A DNA stretch of 64,000 bases from Ectobacillus sp042610425 (GTDB lineage Bacteria > Bacillota > Bacilli > Bacillales > Bacillaceae_G), in the NCBI RefSeq assembly GCF_042610425.1, contig NZ_JBGJZM010000001.1, forward strand, positions 1,674,001-1,738,000, in the 5' to 3' direction. This document shows, piece by piece, positions 18,568 to 27,412 of this stretch. The notes beneath the pieces are model-generated. The model had not been told where the DNA came from. It was given only the letters and a program-made list of their open reading frames with translations, and did no database searches. The first letter of the stretch is position 1, and the number at the start of each line of letters is the position of its first letter. Both the position numbers and the translations under genes were made by a program.

Positions 18568-19185
18568 ATGAAATGGATTAATTGGCGAGAAGTAGGAATG
18601 ATTGTTTTTGGCTCATTTGTGTTATCAGCAGGTTTTTATCACATTCATGTGCAAAATAACCTAACAGAAGGCGGATTTATTGGAATTGCATTACTTATAA
18701 AACAGTTTTTCCATATCTCACCTTCTATTACAACGCTTTCTCTCGATATTCCCTTAATCATACTTGGATCAAGGTTAATCGGTAAGCGATTGGCTGTTAA
18801 AACAATTATTGGCGCTTCGTCTTTTTCAGTCTTCTATGCACTTATGGAGCGCTATTCACCGTTTGTCATCAACCTATCTCAGCATTTATTTATTGCTGCA
18901 ATTATAGGAGGGATTCTCGTAGGATTTGGTCTTGGCCTTATTTTACGTTACGGTGGTGCTACCGGAGGAGACGATATATTATCCATATTGCTTAGTAAAG
19001 TTTCCCATCTATCGATAGGAAAAGTTTACTTTTTATTTGACGGGCTCGTTTTAGCATTGTCATTATTGTATATGAACTGGACAGATGTTGCCTATACGAT
19101 TTTATCGGTGGCTGTTTGTGCATACATGACGGATTTAGTAATGGCATTTCATAAGAAAGATTCTGCTACAAAAGCATATGTATAA
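18568..19185 (+). CDS. YitT family membrane protein (DUF161)
   Basis: This 205-residue protein has five to six hydrophobic segments and the family signatures VQNNLTEGGFIGIALLIKQF near the N-terminus and LRYGGATGGDDILSILLSK near residue 140. YitT-type proteins are inner-membrane proteins of unknown transport role. This one lacks the C-terminal soluble DUF2179 domain of longer members, so it belongs to the short form. GAAGAGG precedes ATG 18568. The leader contains stacked inverted repeats. Confidence 0.85.
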   Translation: MKWINWREVGMIVFGSFVLSAGFYHIHVQNNLTEGGFIGIALLIKQFFHISPSITTLSLDIPLIILGSRLIGKRLAVKTIIGASSFSVFYALMERYSPFVINLSQHLFIAAIIGGILVGFGLGLILRYGGATGGDDILSILLSKVSHLSIGKVYFLFDGLVLALSLLYMNWTDVAYTILSVAVCAYMTDLVMAFHKKDSATKAYV

Positions 19186-19195
19186 AGATGTAAGT

Positions 19196-19230
19196 AAAAA
19201 CACAGTGCAAATTCATTGCGCTGTGTTTTT
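19196..19230. terminator. Bidirectional terminator between convergent genes
   Basis: AAAAACACAG-type arms (19196-19208 with 19218-19230, one mismatch) carry A and T runs at the two ends. The stop codon of the DUF6944-like gene lies inside the right arm. Confidence 0.82.
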
Positions 19231-19821
19231 CTGTCCCTTACGAAAAGTGAAATTCTTTTCTATTTCCTGTTGTTTCATACCCTTTCGTGCTGCGCCTAGA
19301 AAAGCGATAATTGAACCTACCGCTTGAATCCAACTTCCTTTCACAATAAGTGATACTCCGGTTTTATCATCCTTTGTTTCTAGTTCATAGATTGCTCCAA
19401 TAGCCTGCAACGAATTTCCTATAGCTTGTAATCCATTTCCAATTATAATAAAAGACTGTATCAAGCCTACATCGTTTTCAATGGCATCTGCTACTTCTAC
19501 TACTCCTCCTAATGCTTGTAACCAATTTCCTGTGATGTGTAACTTTAATTCTGTTACCTTTTCAAAATCTATTACTAAACCAGCCACTACTGTACTATTT
19601 CCAGCCGCTTGAATTTGATTTCCTAATTGTCCAAGTGACAGTAATTCTTTTGCATCGGCTTGAAGACCATTTCCTGTAGCCTGCAAGACATTTCCATATA
19701 TATTTAGGTTGTGTAACTCTTCTTTTTTTATAAAGAAAATCGGTGTACTTCCGACTGCAGCTGTAACTGTCCCCAATGCTTGTATGCCCGAGCCAATGAT
19801 TTCTTTGGTTTGATTGTTCAT
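19213..19821 (-). CDS. DUF6944-type repetitive protein
   Basis: The protein is built from about ten imperfect repeats of the form GNxLQAxGN or GSWIQAVGS (for example GNVLQATGNGLQADAKE, GNWLQALGGVVEVADA, GNGLQAIGNSLQAIGAIYEL). This matches a repetitive family I recall as DUF6944 from the B. cereus group; its function is unknown. The start MNNQTKEIIGSG at 19821 is chosen because the repeats begin there. The frame is open to 19893 without a ribosome binding site. The alternation of glycine and apolar residues suggests membrane association. Confidence 0.7.
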   Translation of the reverse strand: MNNQTKEIIGSGIQALGTVTAAVGSTPIFFIKKEELHNLNIYGNVLQATGNGLQADAKELLSLGQLGNQIQAAGNSTVVAGLVIDFEKVTELKLHITGNWLQALGGVVEVADAIENDVGLIQSFIIIGNGLQAIGNSLQAIGAIYELETKDDKTGVSLIVKGSWIQAVGSIIAFLGAARKGMKQQEIEKNFTFRKGQKNTAQ

Positions 19822-19918
19822 AGGCAAGCCGCCGATCGATCCAAGATGATATACAGTATATGCAAAAAATGCTCGAACGTAATTACAATTCATGTTCTAG
19901 TAAATGCTGAGTCTTGGT

Positions 19919-20365
19919 TTACGTTTCACAGTCATTTCGCATTCCTTTCATTTTTTCAATACACAAATTTGCTTTTTGCTCATAGCAATTGTCGTTAAAT
20001 AGCTCTGCAAGGCATTTGTAGTCATTATACCTATCAAGCAATTTGTTTAACTGTTCCTCCTTCGTTTCTTTGACAATCGGAGGTCTTTTTACATGTTTTA
20101 CTTTAGCTGGATAGCTATATCCGAATGTATCTGTCATTTTATAATATTCTTCCTCTACTTGAATAACGCGAACGATTTCATCCTCCATTGCATCTAACAT
20201 ATAGCCGTCAAATTCACGTAATAATTCATACACAATATGCGTCCACTCCCTTTCGGGCTCGAAACCTTTCTCAAGCCGATAACCTACGATTCGATAAATA
20301 TGTCCATCGTTTTCATGAAACTGCACCGTATCATTCAGCTTATACTTGAAATAGCGAAACATCAT
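19919..20365 (-). CDS. Hypothetical protein, 148 residues
   Basis: The protein starts MMFRYFKYKLNDTVQFHEND and has a first half that looks like a small beta-barrel (VGYRLEKGFEPEREWTHIVY), then a basic linker and a helical C-terminus with paired cysteines (KCLAELFNDNCYEQKANLC). GGTGAGAG precedes the ATG. I do not recognise the family. The upstream aldehyde dehydrogenase gene on the same strand ends at its own terminator. Confidence 0.65.
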   Translation of the reverse strand: MMFRYFKYKLNDTVQFHENDGHIYRIVGYRLEKGFEPEREWTHIVYELLREFDGYMLDAMEDEIVRVIQVEEEYYKMTDTFGYSYPAKVKHVKRPPIVKETKEEQLNKLLDRYNDYKCLAELFNDNCYEQKANLCIEKMKGMRNDCET

Positions 20366-20459
20366 CTCTCACCCATTTCTAGAAGTTTCTTTACCACATA
20401 CTATTGTCAAAAGGATAGGTAAACTATTCATTTGTTTTCCATATAGTTTAATGGAAAAA

Positions 20460-20489
20460 GCAACGCGATTCATCATGAAATCGCGTTGC
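20460..20489 (-). terminator. Terminator of the aldehyde dehydrogenase gene
   Basis: An 11-bp perfect stem (GCAACGCGATT, 20460-20470, with 20479-20489) is followed on the minus strand by a T-run. It lies ten bases after the stop codon. Confidence 0.87.
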
Positions 20490-20498
20490 CTTTTGGTT

Positions 20499-21869
20499 TT
20501 ACTTTAATAACTTTTTGATGAGGTTCAGCCCTTTTTCACTCGGATAATAGCGGAATTTAAAATCAAATTTCGTACTTTGAGTAAGTACACTCTTCTGATG
20601 AGAGAAAGAATAAAAGCTATGTTCTCCGTGATACCCTCCCATTCCACTTTCACCAACTCCTCCAAATGGTAAATATGGATTTGACAAATGATATACCGTG
20701 TCGTTTATACAACCGCCGCCATAAGAAATTCGGTCAACAATCTCGTCTTGAATCTTTTTGCTTTCCGTAAATACGTACAAGGCGAGCGGTTTCGGATGAT
20801 TTTGAATAACTGAAATGACGTCCTCTAAATTTTCATAAGAAAGAACAGGAAGAATGGGACCAAATATTTCTTCTTGCATAACGGCATCTTCCCATGAAAT
20901 GTGGTCTAGAATAGTAGGAGCAATGGCGAGCTGCTTTTCATCTTTCTCTCCTCCGACGACAATCGTTCCGTCAGCTAAAAATCCTGCCAGGCGGCGGAAA
21001 TGGCGCTCACTGACAATATGCGTATATTGATCATTTTCAAGTGGATGCTCCTTATATATGAATTCGATTTCCTTTTTCATATAGGATAGCAATTCTTCCT
21101 TCACTGCCTGATGAACATATAAATAATCAGGAGCTACACACGTTTGTCCTGCATTTAAGAACTTGCCCCATACAATTCGCCGAGCGGCTAGTTTTAAATT
21201 TGCATCATAATGAACAATACTTGGACTTTTCCCCCCGAGCTCCAAAGCAACTGGAATTAATTGCTTGGCCGCTGCTGTCATAATAATTTTTCCAACATTC
21301 ACGCTACCCGTAAAAAATATATAATCAAGAGGCTGCTCTAATAACTCTGTTGTTACCAAAGCGTCGCCCTCTACTACTGTAATGTAATGTCGTTCAAATA
21401 TTTCCCCTATTAGCTTTGCCATAACCTCTGATACGGTCGGCGTTAATTCCGAAGGTTTAACAATGGCAGTATTCCCTGCAGCAATCGCCCCAATCAACGG
21501 TGCAACCGCTAATTGAAACGGATAATTCCACGGTGCGATAATGAGAGTCACCCCATACGGTTCTGCAACAATTTTCCCCTTTGAACCGAAATTTAGAAGT
21601 GCACCTTTCGTTTTCTTTGGTTTCATCCAAGAAGAAAGATGCTTTTTAATAAACGAAATTTCCTTATATACATAGCCAATTTCTGTTGTATACGAATCAA
21701 ACTCAGATTTATGTAAATCCTTTTGAAGTGCCTCTATAATTTCCTTCTCATACTTCTGAATCCCTTTATAGAGAGCATCTAAATGAAGAAGTCGAATTGG
21801 AAGGGCACGAGTTTGCCCACTGTAAAAATATTTCTTCTGCTCTTGTACCAATGAAGAGATATCCATCAT
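20499..21869 (-). CDS. Aldehyde dehydrogenase, YwdH type
   Basis: This 456-residue enzyme has the class-3-like aldehyde dehydrogenase layout: IIAPWNYPFQLAVAPLIGAI (cofactor site), FTGSVNVGK, catalytic Glu in PVALELGGKSP and catalytic Cys in NAGQTCVAPDY. It oxidises aldehydes to acids with NAD(P)+; the C-terminal apolar-basic tail is common to membrane-associated members. ATG 21869 is preferred, with AAAGGTG upstream; a GTG at 21875 overlaps that site. The substrate is not predictable. Confidence 0.93.
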   Translation of the reverse strand: MMDISSLVQEQKKYFYSGQTRALPIRLLHLDALYKGIQKYEKEIIEALQKDLHKSEFDSYTTEIGYVYKEISFIKKHLSSWMKPKKTKGALLNFGSKGKIVAEPYGVTLIIAPWNYPFQLAVAPLIGAIAAGNTAIVKPSELTPTVSEVMAKLIGEIFERHYITVVEGDALVTTELLEQPLDYIFFTGSVNVGKIIMTAAAKQLIPVALELGGKSPSIVHYDANLKLAARRIVWGKFLNAGQTCVAPDYLYVHQAVKEELLSYMKKEIEFIYKEHPLENDQYTHIVSERHFRRLAGFLADGTIVVGGEKDEKQLAIAPTILDHISWEDAVMQEEIFGPILPVLSYENLEDVISVIQNHPKPLALYVFTESKKIQDEIVDRISYGGGCINDTVYHLSNPYLPFGGVGESGMGGYHGEHSFYSFSHQKSVLTQSTKFDFKFRYYPSEKGLNLIKKLLK

Positions 21870-21984
21870 GGTCACACCTTTCGTCTTTAAGTTTAAACTT
21901 TCGAACGTTATAGTTTTATCTTTACTATGCCACTACCCATTCCTCCTGTCAACTGATTCCATTTAACATCGAACCATACAAATA

Positions 21985-22228
21985 AACTGGTAGAACTTTC
22001 CGAGGTTACTGGTTTGATTACCGCTTCGAGTTTAATTCAGGGTTGATGGGCTTCAATCCTCTGGTTTGATTACCGCTTCGAGTGTAAATCACAGTAGACG
22101 GTCTTCAATCCCCTGTTTTGATTACCGCTTCGAGTGTAAATTAAGGTAGACGGTCTTCAAAGTAATCATCTCTATAAAAAAAGGACACTGAATGACTTTT
22201 TCAGTGCCCTCGAACTTTCCTACCAGTT
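21985..22228. repeat. Inverted-repeat-bounded block with three 52-bp repeats
   Basis: Three head-to-tail 52-bp units start at 22011, 22063 and 22115 and share GATTACCGCTTCGAGT and a closing CTTCAATC. Within each unit GATT and ACCG can pair with CGGT and AATC. The block is bounded by AACTGGTAG (21985-21993) and CTACCAGTT (22220-22228), and GAACTTTCC occurs in direct orientation next to both ends. The inhA terminator lies inside it. It may be a small mobile repeat; no ORF is seen. Confidence 0.75.
22183..22209 (-). terminator. Terminator of inhA
   Basis: A 10-bp stem with one mismatch (22183-22192 with 22200-22209) is followed on the minus strand by a run of seven T. Confidence 0.82.
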
Positions 22229-22239
22229 TTCTTTTTCGT

Positions 22240-24624
22240 TTACTTCTTTTTAATCCAAACCGCTCCAGCTGAGTTGTCATTCGCTTCTCCTATTACTCGG
22301 AATTGTAAGCCGTAGGTTGGAACGTTTCGACCTGCATCTGGAATCAATGGATCTACATAAGATTTACTATCATCGAATGTAGTAACACCTGGAAATCCTT
22401 TGTAATCATAAATACCACGTGACGGAGAGTTCACATACCAAGACGGAGTTCTATCATAAGAAAACGCCGCATCTGCTATTTGATAGCGAGTGCTATTCGT
22501 TATAGTTGGTGCACCATCTAGACTTCCAACGATCGCTTGCGGATGGGAATCCACGACTCCAATGAATCCTTCACCCGGATGCACGCCAGTCCAGTTATCT
22601 AAATAACTATCATCCGCATACCAAACAACAAGGCCAGTATTGTATATAGGTCCACGTGCAAATTGTAAGGCAACATCAGCACCTGCATAGTTTCTCCACT
22701 CTAGATAATAATAATGTTTCTTGAGCTCAAAACCACTTGATGAGACAAATCCATCTAGCGTAACCGCTGGCGTGCCTTCCGCATCATCATTAAATACGGT
22801 TTTTCCGTCTACCGTTAACGATAGATTATCCAGAGCAAACCCATTCGGTGCTAAACCACCGTCTGTTATATATTCAAACTGAAGCTTGACCTTTTTTCCT
22901 GTAAATTTACTTAAATTATACGACTTAGCAATCCAGTTTCCGTCAGTCGTATCCATTCCATTTTTTACATTTTCATCACCGAGCGTATCAATTTCCTCAA
23001 GCTTTCCTCCATTTTCATCTAACACATTAATATGAACATAATCATAATCTGTCTCGACCTCATATAACGTTTTAAAGTTGAAGGTAGCACTCTTTGCACC
23101 GGTCAAATCAAAAAGTGGTGTTTCCAATATCGTATGAAGATTATCACCCTTTGTACTATAATAATACTTCTTACCAAATGCAGGCTGAATCCCCTGTACT
23201 TCTTTATCAGGTAAGTTTACACGTACAATACCTGGTCGCTTCGATTTCGTTACACTTTGATCAAGAAACGAAAAGACCCCTTGCCGCGGCAAGTCACTAT
23301 AGTTTACTTCCAAGATTTTTGCCCAGTTTCCTCCAATTGTTTTTTGGAAAAATTCTTTATTTTGCGGCGAAAAACTTGTTGATTGCGTACCTGCTATTGA
23401 TCCTGCCCAGCTACCTCCGCTCATAATGGACCAAGACTGCACTGGTTCACCGTTTCCTGTATATTGTGTATCATATTCATCTGGTAAGCCAAGATCATGG
23501 CCGTATTCATGTGCGAATACACCAACTGCACCGTCCTCAGGTTCAATCGTATAATCATACGCGGCCATTTTACCACCCCAGTATTTCACAGATGCAGTTG
23601 TATTAGCTACTGGATAGACACCGTCTAAATTCCAGCGATGAGACCAAATCGCATCGTCCCCTAGCTTTCCGCCCCCTGCTTCTTGTCCTACACCAGCATG
23701 AATAATCATTAAATGATCGATAACGCCATCTGGCTCATTCGTATTTCCATCCCCATCGACATCATACGGATCAAGCTGATCATACTGGGCAAGATCTACA
23801 CCTTTTGCCACCGCAGCATTTATTGCATCCTTTACAAAATCACGAGGTCCTAACGGGCTTTGGTTATCATTCCCTCCGTAGGGACTATCGTCTCCATATT
23901 CCTTTGCTGTTCCTGGAACCGTTACCCAAGGAGTTACATATCCGTCTACTGTATAACTCCCACCCGATTGCTCTTCATAATATTTCTTAAACGATTCTAC
24001 TTGCGAACCGTCTTGTAATTTAAATGGCTGATTTCCGAATAAGAGACTTTGATAATGTTCCTGATTAAAATCATTAGTCCACATATACCCTGGCTCTTGA
24101 ACAATATTGTTATGCTTATAATCCGAAAACTCAGCTAATATAACAAGTACTTTATCCGTCCGTACAGGTCCGTTATAGGACGCTTGCTGCGCTGAAGATG
24201 TCGGAATAAAGCCGTCCTTCGCTTTCGGTGCAATTGGTGTTAGAGAAGCATTACTTAATGGCTGCGCCGCCTTTTCCTTTACCCTTTGATTTGCATCCTT
24301 TACTTTTTTCACAAAATCTGTAAGTTTAGCAGACGATAGACTATCCTTACCTGGTTTATCTGCTTGTTTTTTTGTCACATAGACTTTAACAGCCTTAACA
24401 GATTCGTTATAAGATGCATCTTTCCTAATTACACCTCGTTCCTTTAATGCCTTAATCAGACGTTCCTCAGGAATTAAATGATCGTCAATGGGACTACTGA
24501 AGAATTGAGTTGGAACTCCTGAATTACCCACAGCCTTTACTGTTCCCACAAAACCAAACGACACACTAAGAATAGAAAAAGCAGTGATTACAGAAACAAC
24601 TTTAATTAAATTGTTTTTCTCCAA
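22240..24624 (-). CDS. inhA: Immune inhibitor A metalloprotease (M6 family)
   Basis: The zinc site HEYGHDLGLPDE and the upstream prodomain (RLIKALKERGVI) identify an InhA secreted protease, which in the B. cereus group degrades host antimicrobial and matrix proteins. A TTG at 24624 is the likely start: it has GGAG upstream and yields 794 residues, the size of InhA1, followed by a signal peptide (VVSVITAFSILSVSFGFVGT). The frame stays open to 24699 with no site. After the catalytic domain come a MAM-like/immune inhibitor beta domain and a C-terminal domain. It lies beside sinR, as in B. cereus. Confidence 0.93.
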   Translation of the reverse strand: MEKNNLIKVVSVITAFSILSVSFGFVGTVKAVGNSGVPTQFFSSPIDDHLIPEERLIKALKERGVIRKDASYNESVKAVKVYVTKKQADKPGKDSLSSAKLTDFVKKVKDANQRVKEKAAQPLSNASLTPIAPKAKDGFIPTSSAQQASYNGPVRTDKVLVILAEFSDYKHNNIVQEPGYMWTNDFNQEHYQSLLFGNQPFKLQDGSQVESFKKYYEEQSGGSYTVDGYVTPWVTVPGTAKEYGDDSPYGGNDNQSPLGPRDFVKDAINAAVAKGVDLAQYDQLDPYDVDGDGNTNEPDGVIDHLMIIHAGVGQEAGGGKLGDDAIWSHRWNLDGVYPVANTTASVKYWGGKMAAYDYTIEPEDGAVGVFAHEYGHDLGLPDEYDTQYTGNGEPVQSWSIMSGGSWAGSIAGTQSTSFSPQNKEFFQKTIGGNWAKILEVNYSDLPRQGVFSFLDQSVTKSKRPGIVRVNLPDKEVQGIQPAFGKKYYYSTKGDNLHTILETPLFDLTGAKSATFNFKTLYEVETDYDYVHINVLDENGGKLEEIDTLGDENVKNGMDTTDGNWIAKSYNLSKFTGKKVKLQFEYITDGGLAPNGFALDNLSLTVDGKTVFNDDAEGTPAVTLDGFVSSSGFELKKHYYYLEWRNYAGADVALQFARGPIYNTGLVVWYADDSYLDNWTGVHPGEGFIGVVDSHPQAIVGSLDGAPTITNSTRYQIADAAFSYDRTPSWYVNSPSRGIYDYKGFPGVTTFDDSKSYVDPLIPDAGRNVPTYGLQFRVIGEANDNSAGAVWIKKK

Positions 24625-24699
24625 ATAGCTCCATCTCCCACAAAAAAATATTTTTTCTAATATTTTGAAAATATAGAATTTTACATATTTTTTCAACAC

Positions 24700-25052
24700 A
24701 TTTCGGAAATTTGTAATATTTTTAATGGGATTTTTATAAAATTAATTAATCATAAGCAACTTGGCTAAACTTTCAATCCAATTATGCCGTTACTTATAGT
24801 AGTAATAATAAAAACGGAGAATATTCGTATTTGTTAAATACGCAGTTTATAACGTTTCTATTGCCATGAATAGCCCAAAACCAAACAAGATGGTCTCTTC
24901 ACAAAATAGAAAATATACTGCATCAATAATAAATATATTTATAATGCATTGAAAACAATTAAAATCTAGACATAGGTTCTATAACAATCGCATAATAAAT
25001 ATGTTATAATTTAAAAGATAAAGCGGATTTCTTAAGAAAGGTGCGTTTAACT
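24700..25052. other. inhA-sinR intergenic region
   Basis: This AT-rich divergent region has no ORF with a ribosome binding site. A TATAAT (25005-25010) with a weak -35-like TAACAA 17 nt upstream could serve sinR. The partner gene sinI, expected here from B. cereus, was not found by reading all frames. Confidence 0.5.
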
Positions 25053-25382
25053 ATGATCGGCGAACGTATCAAACGATTGCGCCAGCAACGAGGCATTTCA
25101 TTAACTGAACTGTCAGAACGAGCAGGTGTAGCAAAATCATACATAAGTTCCATTGAACGAAATTTGCAGTACAATCCATCTATTCAATTTTTAGAGAAGA
25201 TTGCCGTTGTGCTCCGTGTTAAAGTTGATCACCTTATCCAGGATAAAACCGTAGAAAAGTCAGAATTAGACTTAGATACGGAGTGGATGCAGCTTGTACA
25301 AGATGCGATGCAATCCGGTGTATCAAAGGAACAATTCAAGGAATTCCTAGAATTTAACAAATGGAAATCTAATCAAAAGTAA
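25053..25382 (+). CDS. sinR: Biofilm master repressor SinR
   Basis: An N-terminal Xre-type HTH (IGERIKRLRQQRGISLTELS ... SYISSIERNLQYNPS) is joined to the C-terminal SinR/SinI-type helical domain (LDTEWMQLVQDAMQSGVSKE). SinR represses matrix operons. ATG 25053 is used; the GTG at 25041 overlaps the ribosome binding site AAAGGTG. It faces the matrix genes tasA and sipW, and a SinR-like palindrome lies at 28103-28118 before their operon. No sinI was seen next to it. Confidence 0.93.
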   Translation: MIGERIKRLRQQRGISLTELSERAGVAKSYISSIERNLQYNPSIQFLEKIAVVLRVKVDHLIQDKTVEKSELDLDTEWMQLVQDAMQSGVSKEQFKEFLEFNKWKSNQK

Positions 25383-25413
25383 GAAGAGCAGTCAAATGGC
25401 CGCTCTTCTTACT
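25378..25413. terminator. Terminator after sinR
   Basis: A perfect 12-bp stem (25378-25389 with 25402-25413) starts inside the sinR stop codon region and is followed by a T-run. It may also serve the convergent matrix operon. Confidence 0.82.
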
Positions 25414-25436
25414 TTTTAGTTTTCTTTCCAGACACA

Positions 25437-26084
25437 CTATGCTTGTTTTCTTTTGCCAAGTAAAAATAAACCCACAATCAAGATCACTCCGCCGACAACG
25501 AGAAAATTACTATATCCCGTAGCAGTATCTGGCAAAGCTTTTGAAATTACGCTTAATCCTTTGTCAACAATTGAACTTGTGTTCGTAGAATTACTAGGAT
25601 GATTGCCGCTTGTTGAAGTAGCCGCTTCGGTTGCATATACGACAAACTGCACCGTAGCCTGTAATCCTTGGTATTCATTGCCAAGCTCGGCTGGGAAGAG
25701 GACTGTATAGGTTAAGTGGTCTGTTTTCCCTACGTCTAGCTGACGATTTTCTACATATTTCAAATCCTGTAGCTTTCCTGTATATATGACCTTATCTGCA
25801 TCTCTTACTGTAATATATAGTCCTTTATAGAGTATCTCACTCCCACCAATCAACTCTGTCTCCATTTGATACTGAAGACCCTGGCGGCCATCATTATGAA
25901 TAACCCAACCATCATTCACTTCATCGCCTGGCTTCATATTATTGATTGGCATGTTTATGGTTTGGGGGGTAAGTCGTACATCTATTTCCTGCTGATTTGC
26001 TGCAAATACTTTACTCGTTGGATTGGATATGCATACAAGTAATACATAAGCGAGTAATCCGAGCCAGAATACATGTGATCGCAT
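25437..26084 (-). CDS. LPDTA-anchored matrix-locus protein (BC1280-like)
   Basis: A signal peptide (MRSHVFWLGLLAYVLLVCIS) is followed by a beta-rich domain with TasA-like wording (MPINNMKPGDEVNDGWVIHN), a Ser/Asn linker and a cell-wall sorting signal: LPDTA, a hydrophobic helix and a KRKQA tail. LPDTA is the form used by class D sortases of Bacillus, not LPXTG. Gene order after tasA fits BC1280 of the B. cereus biofilm locus. It is probably the last gene of the sipW operon, which ends before the convergent sinR. Confidence 0.75.
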   Translation of the reverse strand: MRSHVFWLGLLAYVLLVCISNPTSKVFAANQQEIDVRLTPQTINMPINNMKPGDEVNDGWVIHNDGRQGLQYQMETELIGGSEILYKGLYITVRDADKVIYTGKLQDLKYVENRQLDVGKTDHLTYTVLFPAELGNEYQGLQATVQFVVYATEAATSTSGNHPSNSTNTSSIVDKGLSVISKALPDTATGYSNFLVVGGVILIVGLFLLGKRKQA

Positions 26085-26147
26085 AGCAATCCCTCACTTA
26101 CAATCATATATTTACAAAAAGGTAGTGTACGTACCATATTTGTATTT

Positions 26148-26750
26148 TTATTTATTAGAATCTCCAGGTTCTTGCGTTGCGTTAAATGTCCAATTGAGGT
26201 TTAATTGGTCACCTTGAAATACATTTTGATCCTGCTGATTGTCAACAAATTCGAATTCTACGAATATCGTATCATCTGTATGCGGTGCCAGTCCTTTTCC
26301 TTCATAATCAACAATACCTTTATCAATTAAATCCGTTACTTGTCCATTTTCAGTAGCCTTCTTTAAATCTGAAAGAGTCGTTTCCCAAATAGGTGTAGTA
26401 TTTTTATCAAGATTCCATAGAAATTTCACTTTAATATGATCACCAAAATCTTGTTCACCGTTATCCCCTTTTGCATCTACCACATTGTAGTTCGTTAGCA
26501 AGTGAATATTTTGAATTGGTAATGTACCTTTATTAATGAGTTGAAATCCGCGATCCACAACATCACCTGGCTTAAGCTGATCTAAATTCACAATTACTTG
26601 CGGATCAACAGATAAATCAAGCGTACCTGCAGCAAATGTATTTTGAGTTACTTCTTTGTCACTAAAGTATGCAACCGTGCCGCCCCCAATTAAAGATAGT
26701 CCCAGTGCTGCAGCAGTAATACCCATTCCAAGCTTTTTTTTCATACCCAT
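26148..26750 (-). CDS. tasA: TasA/camelysin-family matrix fibre protein
   Basis: The N-terminus has the SipW-type signal (GITAAALGLSLIGGGTVAYF) and the family motifs SDKEVTQNTFAAGTLDLSV, VNLDQLKPGDVVDRGFQLIN and a C-terminal LNLNWTFNA. Such proteins form amyloid-like fibres; camelysin (CalY) is the close B. cereus paralogue and this gene could be named either way. Only one copy is present here, whereas B. cereus often has both tasA and calY. It is cut by SipW, encoded just upstream. GGGGG precedes the ATG. Confidence 0.88.
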   Translation of the reverse strand: MGMKKKLGMGITAAALGLSLIGGGTVAYFSDKEVTQNTFAAGTLDLSVDPQVIVNLDQLKPGDVVDRGFQLINKGTLPIQNIHLLTNYNVVDAKGDNGEQDFGDHIKVKFLWNLDKNTTPIWETTLSDLKKATENGQVTDLIDKGIVDYEGKGLAPHTDDTIFVEFEFVDNQQDQNVFQGDQLNLNWTFNATQEPGDSNK

Positions 26751-26796
26751 TTTCGTTTTCCCCCTATTAATGGTTTTTTATTTAACATAAAAAGAC

Positions 26797-27366
26797 TTAC
26801 GTAGAATGACCTTCATCTGAATGATTGGCTGAAGCATTTATGCCGCGAATCCCTCCTATAATTGATATAGAAGCATACAACAGCAAAGCAATTCCTGAAG
26901 AGATTAGAAAAAGAGCAGATCCCACCTTTGAGCTAGCAAAGCTCGCAACATACCCAACATACGGTATAGTGAACCCTGTATATTTCCCTATAATATTTTG
27001 AGGCAAAACAATTCCTTCATCAGCGGCATGATTCGCATCACCTTTTGTTTTGTATACAGCTTGTCCATTTGCTTCAGTTGTTTCTACAATGCGATGCGTA
27101 ACAAGCGGACCGTTCTTCAATTTAAATGTAATAACATCCCCTGGCTTGAATGACATGCCGTTTTTGATAGGTTCGATTACTATAACAGAACCAGTGTGAA
27201 AGACAGGTTCCATAGAACCAGAAAGAACAGACTTTATTTCATAACCAAACATCTTTGGTTCCCCGCCGTATAATCTAGATGATATAGAAAAATATGCTAA
27301 CAAAAGGATGAAACAAAACAAGAAAATGGAGAGTAAATTACTTACAATACGTACTGTTTTTTTCAT
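26797..27366 (-). CDS. sipW: Signal peptidase I SipW (ER type)
   Basis: This 189-residue protein has an N-terminal membrane anchor, the catalytic Ser in SVLSGSMEPVFHTGSV, the ER-type catalytic His in GPLVTHRIVE (in place of the bacterial Lys), and the C-terminal box KTKGDANHAADEGIV, followed by a second membrane helix. SipW processes TasA/CalY precursors. GGAG precedes the ATG. It lies between the tapA-position gene and tasA in a SinR-controlled unit. Confidence 0.92.
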   Translation of the reverse strand: MKKTVRIVSNLLSIFLFCFILLLAYFSISSRLYGGEPKMFGYEIKSVLSGSMEPVFHTGSVIVIEPIKNGMSFKPGDVITFKLKNGPLVTHRIVETTEANGQAVYKTKGDANHAADEGIVLPQNIIGKYTGFTIPYVGYVASFASSKVGSALFLISSGIALLLYASISIIGGIRGINASANHSDEGHST

Positions 27367-27412
27367 GTAGAATGATCTCCAATCTGTACTACTTGTTCAG
27401 TTACTTTACATT

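Noticed and set aside
22011..22166. Possible small CRISPR array in the three 52-bp repeats
   Set aside because: The whole unit is repeated, including what would be the spacer, so it is a tandem repeat and not repeat-spacer DNA.
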